This document shows positions 18,324 to 27,937 of a stretch of 64,000 bases of DNA, in pieces (within the stretch, counting starts at the first letter, position 1; each line of letters opens with the position of its first letter). Under the pieces are notes generated by a model. The model searched no databases. It had not been told where the DNA came from and saw only the letters and a list, made by a program, of their open reading frames with translations. The stretch lies in contig NC_010334.1 of NCBI RefSeq assembly GCF_000019185.1, positions 4,650,001-4,714,000 on the forward strand, given 5' to 3'. This DNA is from Shewanella halifaxensis HAW-EB4 (GTDB taxonomy: Bacteria > Pseudomonadota > Gammaproteobacteria > Enterobacterales > Shewanellaceae). The position numbers and the translations under genes were made by a program.

Positions 18324-18932
18324 TTAGTCAATAAAACTCGCCACTTGGCCTGAGCCTGGGTTATAAGTCACCCCTTTGCCCGCCAAATTATTTAAGTCCG
18401 TTAAATCCTCTGTCGGTATGCCCGTTTGTGAATTCAACACCAGTGATGAGGCGAGGTAATACAAACAAACATCAAGACCGCTAACAAGCTCGCCATCTAT
18501 AGTGTTTGAGCTACCACCCGCTCCTTTTGCCACGCTCACTACATATCTTGCTTTACGCGCGTCGACTCCTGAAACTACGCTTCGTGGTGCATTTTGTAAA
18601 ACAAGATCAAATACTTCCTGGCAAGAATTTTGGTCCATGCCTTTAGCATCGGTATTGCTAAGACCCGTCGGATAACCAAAACGAGTATCCAGCGATACAT
18701 TAGTACCGTCCAACAGAACTGAATTATTACGACGACCGTCGACTTCCCATTGTGAGCGAACAAAGCTCACCGCAGTGCTCAAGCCACCGGCTACGCCGTC
18801 TACACTGGCATCTTCAGCATCATCAGTTACGTTTAAAAAACGTGGTATAGCCGTCGCAGCTAACAAGCCTAAGATCACGATGACTATGACTAATTCGATA
18901 AGGGAGAAGCCCTTTTGATACTGTTGTTTCAT
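18324..18932 (-). CDS. mshB: MSHA pilin-like protein MshB
   Basis: A 202-residue prepilin. The leader MKQQYQKG is followed by FSLIELVIVIVILGLLAATA (Phe1, Glu5). The head domain contains VDGVAGGLSTAVSFVRSQWE, a pattern shared with Vibrio MshB. Cysteines near 89 and 153 may pair. The start at ATG 18932 has a strong GGGGGTAAA leader. It is preceded by a promoter-like extended −10 and followed by mshA, so mshB may head the pilin transcript. Confidence 0.9.
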   Translation of the reverse strand: MKQQYQKGFSLIELVIVIVILGLLAATAIPRFLNVTDDAEDASVDGVAGGLSTAVSFVRSQWEVDGRRNNSVLLDGTNVSLDTRFGYPTGLSNTDAKGMDQNSCQEVFDLVLQNAPRSVVSGVDARKARYVVSVAKGAGGSSNTIDGELVSGLDVCLYYLASSLVLNSQTGIPTEDLTDLNNLAGKGVTYNPGSGQVASFID

Positions 18933-18957
18933 TTTACCCCCAGTTTTGTATATGGCT

Positions 18958-18966
18958 ATTCTAGCA
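18958..18966 (-). promoter_or_regulatory. Candidate extended −10 promoter upstream of mshB
   Basis: The minus strand reads TGCTAGAAT 25 bases before the mshB ATG. This is an extended −10 (TGn plus TAGAAT, five of six consensus bases). The −35 region (around TGTTTT) is weak, as is usual with extended −10 elements. It would give the pilin genes their own transcription start inside the msh locus. Confidence 0.4.
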
Positions 18967-19011
18967 GTTTGTTAAAATTAGAAAACAGATAATTTCACTC
19001 TTTTTAGGCGC

Positions 19012-19518
19012 CTAACGGGCCTCTGTCAAAAAAATGACTCGTCCAGAGCTTGTTTGATAGCTAATACTTTCGCCCGAGTCGCCAATATATCGACACACCC
19101 CTGTATCTGAGTTGAACTGTGTTTCAATTTGTTGCACATAACTCAGCCCGAGCAATTCAGTCAATAATCGACGACAACCAGCAACACTTGTCTCATCAGG
19201 AATAGGCCAGCCACCAACAGCCATACGCACTTGGCCAGACGATGAGGCATGCTCCGGATTATCTGAATACCAATCGAGTACTAAGGTTTCAGGCTTACTG
19301 CGCATAAGCCATTGTGAGCGCACAACCCCTAATACATTCAGTAGCCGAGTATGCTCCACTCGAATACTTGGCTGACCAACTTGCTTAATGCTGCCAAAAT
19401 AATGAAAGCCTAAGTAAGACAACACAAATAGCAATATTATCAGTGCGATCATTTTGCCATAAATGGTAATCAATTCTGCGTCGGATTTTTGTTGACTCCG
19501 CACGTTAATGTTCCACAC
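19012..19518 (-). CDS. mshF: MSHA biogenesis protein MshF
   Basis: A 168-residue bitopic membrane protein. One hydrophobic segment, MIALIILLFVLSYLGFHYF (about 27–45), is followed by a small periplasmic domain with a cysteine pair (VAGCRRLL, GVCRYIG). Its molecular role is not well established; it is assigned by position between mshG and mshB and by its size. The start is GTG at 19518, 7 bases after the mshG stop; a GTG at codon 6 is also possible. Confidence 0.8.
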   Translation of the reverse strand: MWNINVRSQQKSDAELITIYGKMIALIILLFVLSYLGFHYFGSIKQVGQPSIRVEHTRLLNVLGVVRSQWLMRSKPETLVLDWYSDNPEHASSSGQVRMAVGGWPIPDETSVAGCRRLLTELLGLSYVQQIETQFNSDTGVCRYIGDSGESISYQTSSGRVIFLTEAR

Positions 19519-19524
19519 TCTTCA

Positions 19525-20745
19525 TTAATTGCCGCCCTTAACCACATTGAGCATATCCCACATAGGCAGGTAAATACCGAGTGCGAGTACCAAAACAATA
19601 CAGGCAACAAAACCAATCAAAATCGGTTCTAACTTAGCCGTTAAGTTTTTAAGATCATAGTCAACTTCACCCTCATAGAAATCGGCGGCATCATTGAGTA
19701 ATTGATCGATTTGCCCCGTCTCTTCACCGACTGCCACCATCTGCAGTACGAGAGGGGTAAACAGTTGACAGTTATTCGATACCCTTAACATCGACTCGCC
19801 CGACTCGATACCACGACGCATACCCACAATACGGTCGTGCATATAGGCATTATCGACTGCGTCAGCGACGAGGCTCAGCGCTTGGGTCATGGGTACGCCG
19901 GCGCTCAACATCATTGAAAAACTGCGGCAATAGCGAGACAGAGTTGAGCGCTCGATGATGCTACCGACTACGGGAATGTTTAACTTCCACTTGTCCCACT
20001 GTTTCTCGCCTTTCTCGGTGCTATGCCAATAACGAATGCCGACAAAAGTGCCGATAAGCGCAATTATCATCGCAGGCCAGTAATTAACAAAAAGATTCGA
20101 CGTATTAATGAGGATTTTAGTCGCCCAGGGCAGATCGGCGCCAAAACGGGAAAACATCTCAGCAAACTTGGGGATCACCATAATATTGAGGATCACCATG
20201 GCAATAGCGATCGCGATCAAAACAAAAATCGGATAGCGCATCGCGGCTTTAATTCGCCTACGGGTTTCCTGCTCACGTTCGATATAGCCTGATAACTGAA
20301 TAAACGCATCTTCAAGCTTACCTGTGTTCTCTCCCACATGAACCATAGAGACAAAAAGAGCATCAAATACATCAGGATGCTGATTCATCGCCGATGAGAG
20401 GGGGCGACCAGAGGTCAGTTGAGCTGAAATATCATCGAGCGCTTCTTTCATGCGTACCGAATGTGTGGTCTCAGAAAGACCGGCTATCGCTCTTAAAATT
20501 GGAATACCAGATCGAGTAAGCGAGTACATCTGCCGTGTAAAAATCTGTAACTCCTCTAATGCGACCTTACCTTTGAACAGGGCCTTAAGGCTGAACTCTT
20601 TCACCTCCTTGGCTAATACAAGCTCTAGCGGGATCACCCCTCGCGACATCAGTTGATCGGCAGCCGCGCTCTCTGAGCTCGCATCGACTTGCCCCTTTAT
20701 CTGCTCGCCTTGAGCGCTTCGACCGCGGTACTGATATGTAGGCAT
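19525..20745 (-). CDS. mshG: MSHA inner-membrane platform protein MshG
   Basis: A 406-residue GspF/PilC-family platform protein that couples the MshE ATPase to pilin assembly in the inner membrane. It has two repeated GspF domains (about 70–190 and 270–400) with the family signatures FTRQMYSLTRSGIPILRA and FSMMLSAGVPMTQAL, and three membrane helices. Length and architecture are standard. It follows mshE with a 2-base gap on the minus strand. Confidence 0.96.
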   Translation of the reverse strand: MPTYQYRGRSAQGEQIKGQVDASSESAAADQLMSRGVIPLELVLAKEVKEFSLKALFKGKVALEELQIFTRQMYSLTRSGIPILRAIAGLSETTHSVRMKEALDDISAQLTSGRPLSSAMNQHPDVFDALFVSMVHVGENTGKLEDAFIQLSGYIEREQETRRRIKAAMRYPIFVLIAIAIAMVILNIMVIPKFAEMFSRFGADLPWATKILINTSNLFVNYWPAMIIALIGTFVGIRYWHSTEKGEKQWDKWKLNIPVVGSIIERSTLSRYCRSFSMMLSAGVPMTQALSLVADAVDNAYMHDRIVGMRRGIESGESMLRVSNNCQLFTPLVLQMVAVGEETGQIDQLLNDAADFYEGEVDYDLKNLTAKLEPILIGFVACIVLVLALGIYLPMWDMLNVVKGGN

Positions 20746-20747
20746 GC

Positions 20748-22481
20748 CTAAGCCTCACCCAAATCTAATGAATTATCGCTGACATCTTCAACCAACTTGG
20801 CGACCTCTTCGATGGTCGTCATGCCCTGCGCTAAATATTTCAGGGCCGACTTTGCAAGCGGAGTAAAGTTTGGACTCTGATAAGCGGCGCGGGTAAAGTC
20901 TTGCGGGTTTCCACCTCGCATAGCCTCAATCATGGGCTCATCAAGCTCTAACATCTCAAACACACCAATACGTCCGCGGTAACCACTGCCATTACAGCTT
21001 TGGCAGCCAGTACCGATCTTAAATGTTGCTTGTGAGTAATCGAGCTGGCTCACGCTGGATAACCAGACTTTATCCTGTGGATTGAGATAGTAGTCAATCG
21101 CACAATTTTGACATACTCGGCGTACCAGTCGCTGGGCAATAATGACCCTAAGCGCACTAGCAACCAAGTAACTCGCCGCCCCCATGTCTAACAGACGTAG
21201 CGCACTGGTCACCGCATCGTTTGTATGTAAAGTAGACAGTACGAAGTGACCGGTTAATGCGCCTCGAAGACCGATTTCTACCGTCTCTTGGTCACGCATC
21301 TCACCGACCATGATAATGTCCGGATCTTGACGTAAGGTGGTTCTTAACACATTAGAAAAGTCGAGACCGATCTTATGGTTAACTTGTACCTGGTTAATAC
21401 GAGGTAACTGATACTCAACAGGGTCTTCAACTGTAATGATCTTGCGATCTGCGGTATTGAGCTCACTGAGTACACCGTAAAGCGTGGTGGTTTTACCGCT
21501 ACCCGTTGGCCCAGTTACCAGTAACATACCGTGAGGACGCTTGATCTGGCGGCGGATCCTAGCCAGCATTTGTGGCGGCATACCCGTTTCGTTCAAGGTA
21601 AGCAGTCCTGCGGATTGGTCCAGCAAACGCATCACCACTGATTCGCCATGGTAAATAGGCATCGTCGACATACGCACGTCAATCTTATGGCCTTTAATTT
21701 CCATGTGAAAACGGCCATCTTGTGGTAAACGTTTCTCTGAAATATCCAAGCCTGCCATCAACTTTAAGCGCAATACTAACGCTGCAGCGATACTGACTTC
21801 GGGCAAAATATTTTCGTGTAACTGGCCATCGATACGCTGGCGAATTCGCAACGCCTTTTCACCGGGCTCAATATGAATATCTGAGGCTCGCATCTGTATC
21901 GCATCTTCAAAGATGGACTGCAGTAGCTTAACAACGGTGGTTTCGTTGTCGCTATCACCGTCGGTCAGGCTCCCGAGATCAAACAGATCATCGGCGGCAT
22001 ATTCCTCTTCAAGCCTACCTGCAATTTCAGCTATCTCGTCGGTACGTCGATAGAGGTTATCAAACGCGTGCAATAACTGCTCTTCAGTCACAACGGCAAT
22101 AGAAATACTCTTAGGAGCCAACTGCAGCTCAAGATGATCCATCGCCTGAAGATCGGCAGGATCGCTCATTGCAACCAGCACACTGTCGCCGTTGTCTTCA
22201 ACCACTAGGGCACGATAACGACGAGCCTGTACCTCTGGAAGCAGACTAACCACTTCTGTAGCGATGGCACGTTTACTAATATCGATGAAAGGAATGTTGA
22301 GCTGATGCGACAAGAACTGCAGTAATTGCTGTTCTGTGATACATGACAAGTCAATTAGGGTGCGCCCAAGTTTCTTTCCCGTATTACGCTGTTCACTCAA
22401 TGCTTGTTGTAATTGATCTTCGGTGATGATGTGCTCTTGAACAAGCAGATCACCTAATCGCATTTTTAACTTGGGTTTCAC
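20748..22481 (-). CDS. mshE: MSHA extension ATPase MshE
   Basis: A 577-residue hexameric secretion ATPase of the GspE/PilB family that powers pilus polymerisation. The N terminus carries two MshEN c-di-GMP-binding repeats (RLGDLLVQEHIITEDQLQQA and LGRTLIDLSCITEQQLLQF), as proven for Vibrio MshE. Walker A is GPTGSGKTTTLYG, the Walker B region is DPDIIMVGEMRD, and the zinc cysteines are CQNCA/CQSCNGSGYRG. The start is GTG at 22481 overlapping the mshN stop as TAGTG; ATG at 22463 is an alternative. Direct gating of pilus extension by c-di-GMP follows from the family. Confidence 0.97.
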   Translation of the reverse strand: MKPKLKMRLGDLLVQEHIITEDQLQQALSEQRNTGKKLGRTLIDLSCITEQQLLQFLSHQLNIPFIDISKRAIATEVVSLLPEVQARRYRALVVEDNGDSVLVAMSDPADLQAMDHLELQLAPKSISIAVVTEEQLLHAFDNLYRRTDEIAEIAGRLEEEYAADDLFDLGSLTDGDSDNETTVVKLLQSIFEDAIQMRASDIHIEPGEKALRIRQRIDGQLHENILPEVSIAAALVLRLKLMAGLDISEKRLPQDGRFHMEIKGHKIDVRMSTMPIYHGESVVMRLLDQSAGLLTLNETGMPPQMLARIRRQIKRPHGMLLVTGPTGSGKTTTLYGVLSELNTADRKIITVEDPVEYQLPRINQVQVNHKIGLDFSNVLRTTLRQDPDIIMVGEMRDQETVEIGLRGALTGHFVLSTLHTNDAVTSALRLLDMGAASYLVASALRVIIAQRLVRRVCQNCAIDYYLNPQDKVWLSSVSQLDYSQATFKIGTGCQSCNGSGYRGRIGVFEMLELDEPMIEAMRGGNPQDFTRAAYQSPNFTPLAKSALKYLAQGMTTIEEVAKLVEDVSDNSLDLGEA

Positions 22482-23773
22482 TAGTACGCTCCTAACTGCA
22501 GCAATCGATTATCGACGTAAACTTTAGCCTGTGCAGACAAATTACCTTGTGACAAAGCTTGGTTATACGCCAATTTCGCCTCGGTATATTTTTGCTGGGC
22601 ATCTAACGCATAACCTAAACCCATCCACCAGCGTCCTTGATATGGCTCATGCTTAGCTAGCTGACGAAAGCTTTGCTCCGCCACGGGGTAATCCTGCTGC
22701 TTTTGAGCTAAATCACTTTGCTGGTGCCATTTTTTAATCGCTAATTCACTGGCATCGGGGATCATCGCTAAGCTCTTAAGAGCTTGTTCGTTTTGGCCTG
22801 CCGCCTGCTGAACTCGAGCGAGTAACAACGAAAACTCATACTCTTGTGGGAATAGTAACTGGCCTTGCTCTAGTAGCTTGGCTGCTTGAGCTAATTTATT
22901 TTGACCGTAATATAAAGCAGCCGCCAGCCTTCTGGCTTGGTGCAGTGCAGGGTTATACGCGAGCGCCGCTTCATAATAGGTTAATGCATCACTATGCAGC
23001 CCTTGCTGCTGTGCATCAGTTGCCAACATCATCTGTTTCTGGGCGAGCTGTTCTGGGGACAACTTCACCTCTTTGACCGCCATATTACCGCTACTATACA
23101 GCTCGCTCGAACGTTTACTGGCTGGTGCAACACTCATCTTCACGGTCGACGCCGCGGCCTCATTGGCTACTGCATGCTGTGTTTTATCTGAGCTCGAGCG
23201 ATTTTGAATGGTTTGTCGTTTATTCTGCTCATCAGGCCTCGTGTTAGCTTGTAATGAGCTTGCAGACTTAACAACATCAGCTTGCTTAACCGTAGGCTCA
23301 CTCCTGCCAATAACCTGCGTAGTCGCCTCTGTTGGTACTGACGATTTAGTCTTAGTGGCTTCTGATACTGTAGAGGCCGCTATCGTCGACGTTTGTATCG
23401 TTGGCGCTTTTTGAGACGGGGTTAATACTGTAACACCGAGTTTAGGCTCAACTGACACCTCAGCTTTAGTCTTCACTAATGTGCCATCGCTCTTTGAACT
23501 CTCAAGCAGTTTCTTCACGTCACTCGTTGATGTGGACGACTGGGCACTCATTTGATTAGCCTGTGAATCAGCCTCAGCATTGGGCTGCAACAAACCTGTA
23601 GCCAAAAAGACCACCAAGCCTCCGATGACTAATGACAATAGACTCGTTAGCACCAAGGGGCGCTTCGACATCGCGTTAGCTTTGTGCGCTATTTGCGGTG
23701 TAGCCATACTTTCCAACCCATGGGGCTGTTGGCGCTTATCTAGATCTTTGAGCATTTTGTTGATTACGCTCAT
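22481..23773 (-). CDS. mshN: MSHA biogenesis protein MshN (TPR protein)
   Basis: A 430-residue bitopic protein. It has a short cytoplasmic start (MSVINKMLKDLDKRQQ), one membrane helix (about 40–62), a long Ser/Thr/Lys-rich low-complexity linker (about 65–225) and C-terminal tetratricopeptide repeats (about 235–420: DALTYYEAALAYNPALHQAR, QKYTEAKLAYNQAL). TPR proteins of this kind usually help assemble or stabilise the secretin. It overlaps mshM by four bases (ATGA) and mshE by one base. Confidence 0.92.
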   Translation of the reverse strand: MSVINKMLKDLDKRQQPHGLESMATPQIAHKANAMSKRPLVLTSLLSLVIGGLVVFLATGLLQPNAEADSQANQMSAQSSTSTSDVKKLLESSKSDGTLVKTKAEVSVEPKLGVTVLTPSQKAPTIQTSTIAASTVSEATKTKSSVPTEATTQVIGRSEPTVKQADVVKSASSLQANTRPDEQNKRQTIQNRSSSDKTQHAVANEAAASTVKMSVAPASKRSSELYSSGNMAVKEVKLSPEQLAQKQMMLATDAQQQGLHSDALTYYEAALAYNPALHQARRLAAALYYGQNKLAQAAKLLEQGQLLFPQEYEFSLLLARVQQAAGQNEQALKSLAMIPDASELAIKKWHQQSDLAQKQQDYPVAEQSFRQLAKHEPYQGRWWMGLGYALDAQQKYTEAKLAYNQALSQGNLSAQAKVYVDNRLLQLGAY

Positions 23774-24678
23774 ATTACGCCTCCTTTAAACCAATAAAGT
23801 ACGCTGACTGAAATGCCTGCTATCACAGTGATGGCGATAGCCCATTTAACGACTAAAGCTTGACTCGTCATAGCATCACTTGTATCCGCTATCGCAGCAT
23901 CAACATGATGTCGCTCAATTTTCTGACTACCTTCCCCGAAAGCAACCAACAGCGCTTTATGGGACAACACATTAATTAACCTCGGAATTCCTCTGGCCGC
24001 CTTTGCGATACGCTTAGCGTACTGCTCGCTGAACAAACGTCCATTTTCACTACCCGCGACAGTTAGCCGGTGTTGAATATAAGCTGATGATTCATCGAGT
24101 GTTAATGAACGTAAGCAATAGCTAAAGGTGATCCTTTGTCTAAGTTGCCTAAATTTATTTTGCGCCAAACGCTCATCGAGCTCTGGTTGGGCAAATAATA
24201 CTACCTGAAGCAACTTACGACTTTCGGTTTCTAAGTTAGTAAACAGACGCAGCGCTTCGAGACTCTCATCGGGCAGAGCCTGCGCCTCATCGAGCACTAA
24301 AATAATCGAGTGGCCGTGTGCACTTAATGCCAGGAGTTGCTGCTGAATGAGGCCCGTTAATTGTTGCTGATCAATTTGGCTTGAATGTTTCAAGCCAAGC
24401 TCCATCGCCACAGCCCAGCGCAATTCGTCGGGGGTGAGGTACGGATTAGGCAGGTAGGCACAATGAAAACGCTCAGGCAGATCATTCATCAATTTACGGC
24501 AGATGAGCGTCTTACCGGTTCCCACTTCACCAGTTACTTTTATAAAGCCTTCACCCGTTTGTAACGCCATTTGCAGCACCTGTAGAGCTTCTACATGCGG
24601 TGCGAGGCCAAAGAAAAATCCCGTGTTCGGTGTAAGAGAAAACGGGGTTTCTGTTAACCCAAAATGCTGCAGATACAA
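23770..24678 (-). CDS. mshM: MSHA biogenesis ATPase MshM (ExeA-like)
   Basis: A 302-residue AAA+ protein of the ExeA/GspA type. The opening MYLQHFGLTETPFSLTPNT is the family hallmark. Walker A is GEVGTGKTLICR and Walker B is ILVLDEAQALP; sensor region GIPRLINVLSHKALL is present. One membrane helix near the C terminus (about 276–295) anchors it. By analogy with ExeA it probably helps insert or localise the MshL secretin. It sits between mshL and mshN with a 2-base gap to the former. Confidence 0.94.
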   Translation of the reverse strand: MYLQHFGLTETPFSLTPNTGFFFGLAPHVEALQVLQMALQTGEGFIKVTGEVGTGKTLICRKLMNDLPERFHCAYLPNPYLTPDELRWAVAMELGLKHSSQIDQQQLTGLIQQQLLALSAHGHSIILVLDEAQALPDESLEALRLFTNLETESRKLLQVVLFAQPELDERLAQNKFRQLRQRITFSYCLRSLTLDESSAYIQHRLTVAGSENGRLFSEQYAKRIAKAARGIPRLINVLSHKALLVAFGEGSQKIERHHVDAAIADTSDAMTSQALVVKWAIAITVIAGISVSVLYWFKGGVI

Positions 24679-24680
24679 GC

Positions 24681-26354
24681 TTATTGCTCCTCAGGATACC
24701 AACGATCAAGTAGCTCTTGAGAACGCTTCAACTCGTTTTCCCAAGTGTTAGCACCGACAACTATTGGTTTAAGCAAAATAACTAACTCTGTCTTAACGGT
24801 TGAGTTTGCACGGTTAGTGAAAGCTTCTCCTAGGAATGGGATATCACCAAGTAATGGGACTTTAGAGACAATCTCAGTATTTTCACTCTTCATCAAACCG
24901 CCAATCACCACAACATCACCGCTAGCGGCCTTGATCACGGTATCTGATTCGCGGATCTCACTCTGCGCCAAAGGTAACTCCAATGTACTACCAGAGATCT
25001 TAATAATCTTAGTTTGCTCTTTAATATCAATCACAGAGGGGTGAATATGCAGCAGCACATTGCCTTGCTCATCAATTTGCGGCGTAACATCAAGTGCGAT
25101 ACCAGAGAAGAATGGCGTCAATTCCACATCAGGAGTGGTTATTGGGGTATTACTTGCCACTGTTGTAGAAGATACGTTAGTCACAAAGTACTCATCGGTA
25201 CCGACCTTAATAACCGCTTTCTGGTTATTAGATGCGGTTACTCGTGGGCTTGATAACACATCAACGTCACCTTGAGTATCAAGCAGACTAATCATGGTGC
25301 TAAAGTCTGATCCTTCCAGCTTAATCGATGTCACTCCCCCTAACACGCTAGAGATTTGATCGCTAAGACCTGTCGTAGGGCTGGTACCAAAGGTGATATC
25401 GGTACTGCCTGCATGACCGAGTACACTTTCCCAGTGGATCCCTTGCTGATAGCCATCAGACAAAGTCACTTCGAGTACTTTGGCTTCCAAGATGACTTGG
25501 CGCTGCAGATGACTTTCAGCTGTCTTTATAAAGTTACGGATCTGGCGGATCTCATTTGGATAGGCTCTAACTGTGACTAAACCCGCTTGCGGCGTTACCA
25601 CCACTTGGCGACCACCACCGGTATTACCCATGATTGAGACTAAGGTCTCTTTTAACTCACCCCAAAAATCGGATTTCGTCTCAGAGCGAATAAAGGTACC
25701 GTTAGTTTGATCACTTGAACTGTTACTAGAGCCAGAGTCACTATTAGACGAGTTATTGAAATTACTATTGCTGTTGCCGCTACTATTGCTGTTGCTATTA
25801 GAGTTTGAGTCATTATCTGAAATGCGACCTGAACTCACCGAAGTCAAAGACAGACCTTGGCGCTCCATGTACAGATAATTTAACGAAAAGGTTTCGGTGC
25901 GCATCCCCGCAGGAAAAATACGTAATATGCGCCCTTCTCGGCTGACTTCATAACCGTAGATATCTTCAACGACTTGTAAGGCTTCTTTCAACGTAACGCT
26001 TTTTAAAGACAATGAAATTTTGCCCGTTACATCAGGGTGCACCGCAACACTTAACGGAGTGCCTTGTGCCAGGCTAGGGAAAAAGACTTTAGCATCGACA
26101 TTGTTAGCGGATACATCGAAACGTCGCTCAGTCGGTCTCGCTGGTGCAAAACCTTGCAACAAGTTATCGGATGACAACTCTCGCTGAACATCTTCAGGCA
26201 TGACGGCTGGCGGCGGCGTCGCATTTGCGGCTTTATCTGCGGCGATAGACTCAGCTAACGCCTCTTTAGAGGCTACAGGATTAGGCCTGTCGACAGTTTG
26301 GCAAGCCACTAAGAACAATGACAGCAAAGGGGTGATATAGATTATTGAGCGCAT
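24681..26354 (-). CDS. mshL: MSHA outer-membrane secretin MshL
   Basis: A 557-residue secretin that forms the outer-membrane pore for the pilus. It is a lipoprotein: the lipobox LVAC at residues 15–18 gives Cys18. N-terminal STN/N1-type domains (about 75–280) are interrupted by an Asn/Ser-rich linker (about 180–222). The C-terminal secretin core (about 310–545) contains VPLLGDIPFLGEAFTNR, the standard secretin motif. It follows mshK by 5 bases. Confidence 0.96.
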   Translation of the reverse strand: MRSIIYITPLLSLFLVACQTVDRPNPVASKEALAESIAADKAANATPPPAVMPEDVQRELSSDNLLQGFAPARPTERRFDVSANNVDAKVFFPSLAQGTPLSVAVHPDVTGKISLSLKSVTLKEALQVVEDIYGYEVSREGRILRIFPAGMRTETFSLNYLYMERQGLSLTSVSSGRISDNDSNSNSNSNSSGNSNSNFNNSSNSDSGSSNSSSDQTNGTFIRSETKSDFWGELKETLVSIMGNTGGGRQVVVTPQAGLVTVRAYPNEIRQIRNFIKTAESHLQRQVILEAKVLEVTLSDGYQQGIHWESVLGHAGSTDITFGTSPTTGLSDQISSVLGGVTSIKLEGSDFSTMISLLDTQGDVDVLSSPRVTASNNQKAVIKVGTDEYFVTNVSSTTVASNTPITTPDVELTPFFSGIALDVTPQIDEQGNVLLHIHPSVIDIKEQTKIIKISGSTLELPLAQSEIRESDTVIKAASGDVVVIGGLMKSENTEIVSKVPLLGDIPFLGEAFTNRANSTVKTELVILLKPIVVGANTWENELKRSQELLDRWYPEEQ

Positions 26355-26359
26355 TTTAA

Positions 26360-26695
26360 TTATTGTCCCTTAAGATCTGTTACAGCTGGAAACAAAGTCA
26401 ACTTACGACCGTCCGCTAACGACACTGTGTCTTTACCTATATGCACGATTTTGACACCATTTACTTTTCCACCTAATGTGAAAATTTGATTATTTATTAC
26501 GACGTAAGCTGAGCTACCTTTCTGCACGATACTATTGAGCACCATACTGGTATTTGTTGAGGCCTTCACCGAGGTGGTATTTCCTGAAAAATTACCAGGC
26601 CTCGTCGGATCTCTTAGCGTTGCAGCGTTAAGGTTAAAACCTAAAGTACTGCACAAGAAAGCAATCAATAGCGCACTAGTCTTTTTTGGCAACAC
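26360..26695 (-). CDS. mshK: MSHA biogenesis protein MshK
   Basis: A 111-residue exported protein with a signal peptide ending near LNAA (about residue 25), then RDPTRPGNF. The Pro-rich DPTRP start and the VNGVKIVHI core resemble PilP/GspC-type periplasmic connectors that bridge inner-membrane proteins and the secretin. It overlaps mshJ by 20 bases. The assignment rests on position, size and these motifs. Confidence 0.87.
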   Translation of the reverse strand: MLPKKTSALLIAFLCSTLGFNLNAATLRDPTRPGNFSGNTTSVKASTNTSMVLNSIVQKGSSAYVVINNQIFTLGGKVNGVKIVHIGKDTVSLADGRKLTLFPAVTDLKGQ

Positions 26696-27332
26696 TGATA
26701 AAGTCCTTATTAATACTCAAGGTATAAAGCTCTAATGAAACCGTGGCCTTAGGGTATGTATCAACTTGATAGTCCATACTGCGCCAGTAAAGCTTATTTG
26801 GCATATTTTCGACGGCTTCCACAAACCGCATTACCGCAAAGTAATCACCGACAAATTCGAGACGGATACCGTGGCTATATAGATTAACCTTCTTATCTTC
26901 ACCGACCTCCAATAACGGAGTTGGCGCAATTGAAGTAAAGGATTTCAGCTTGATCCCTTTTATCTTAGAAAGCAGACCAGCCAGCAGGGTCGGCATATGA
27001 TCAGCTGGCACCATATCCACCATCTGATAAGAGAGCTGTTCATCAATCGATTTATTCTGCTGGTTAATATTATTTAAACGCTGACGATAATCTTCATCAG
27101 GATCTTTTCGAAGACTGTCCTCATAAAGCTGTATTTGCTGTTCAGAGATCCTATTTTCACTTTCAACAACTCGGATCTGCTCATTGAGTTTACCGTGCTG
27201 CTTCAAAGCCGACTCGAGCGGTAGATAAAACAGTAAACCAGCAACGATCAGCGCTGCGGCTGCAACCAAGACTCTTTCACGCTGACTTAAGGCGTCAAAT
27301 TTTTCGGCTAACTTATTCCACTGCTGCTTCAT
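26676..27332 (-). CDS. mshJ: MSHA biogenesis protein MshJ (PilO-like)
   Basis: A 218-residue bitopic protein. One membrane helix (VLVAAAALIVAGLLFYLPL, about 22–40) is followed by a coiled coil (about 45–100) and a small ferredoxin-like periplasmic domain, the architecture of PilO. It probably pairs with MshI2 in the inner-membrane alignment complex. It overlaps mshI2 by four bases and mshK by 20 bases. Confidence 0.9.
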   Translation of the reverse strand: MKQQWNKLAEKFDALSQRERVLVAAAALIVAGLLFYLPLESALKQHGKLNEQIRVVESENRISEQQIQLYEDSLRKDPDEDYRQRLNNINQQNKSIDEQLSYQMVDMVPADHMPTLLAGLLSKIKGIKLKSFTSIAPTPLLEVGEDKKVNLYSHGIRLEFVGDYFAVMRFVEAVENMPNKLYWRSMDYQVDTYPKATVSLELYTLSINKDFISVAKKD

Positions 27333-27937
27333 TTAATCAACTCCTTACCGGTAGGAGTCGCATCGCTTGTCAACTTAAAGGCAAGCGGCTGGTTTTCACC
27401 GAGATTCATCGTCATAGTTGCAAAAGCATGACCTTTGAGAGTCGTGGTTGTTTTTAAGCGTTCAATCCATAACGGCACACTTTCAGGGCTAGAGGTAAAA
27501 CCTTCGAAAATATAACTTTTCTCATTAACCTGAATACGGTTTAACCAAATACTCGAATCAGCAACGCTAGCAAGATCGGTCATTAGTGGTGAATAGCCAT
27601 AGCTAGTGAGCACTTCTTGCTGACTCAGTTTGCCGAATAACTTTTGCTTAAGTTCCAGCTGCTGGGCTTTCAACTCCACCTCAGCGACCAATGCTTTACT
27701 TGGTCCCCGCTTAGCTAATGCTGCCTCGAGATCTTTTTTATCTGAATCGAGGCGCTGCTTATCTTGCATAAGCTGTGTCTTGTCAGATTCAAGGCTAGAG
27801 TTCAATGCGAACACCGCCACGCTCGATAACAATAATACGACCACAACGATGAGCATGACTTGGCTTAACTTTAAAAAAGATAACCGCAGCTCTGGCGGAA
27901 ATAGTGAATCAGAATAAAGATTGACTCTTAATTTCAT
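27329..27937 (-). CDS. MSHA biogenesis protein MshI2 (PilN-like)
   Basis: A 202-residue bitopic protein. The short cytoplasmic opening MKLRVNLYSDSLFPPELRLS corresponds to the NLxP-type motif that PilN uses to bind PilM. One membrane helix (about 25–47), a coiled coil (about 50–95) and a periplasmic domain follow. In Vibrio and Shewanella the PilN-like partner is often labelled MshI2 or a second MshI. It overlaps mshI and mshJ by four bases each, so the three are translated together. Confidence 0.87.
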   Translation of the reverse strand: MKLRVNLYSDSLFPPELRLSFLKLSQVMLIVVVVLLLSSVAVFALNSSLESDKTQLMQDKQRLDSDKKDLEAALAKRGPSKALVAEVELKAQQLELKQKLFGKLSQQEVLTSYGYSPLMTDLASVADSSIWLNRIQVNEKSYIFEGFTSSPESVPLWIERLKTTTTLKGHAFATMTMNLGENQPLAFKLTSDATPTGKELIK

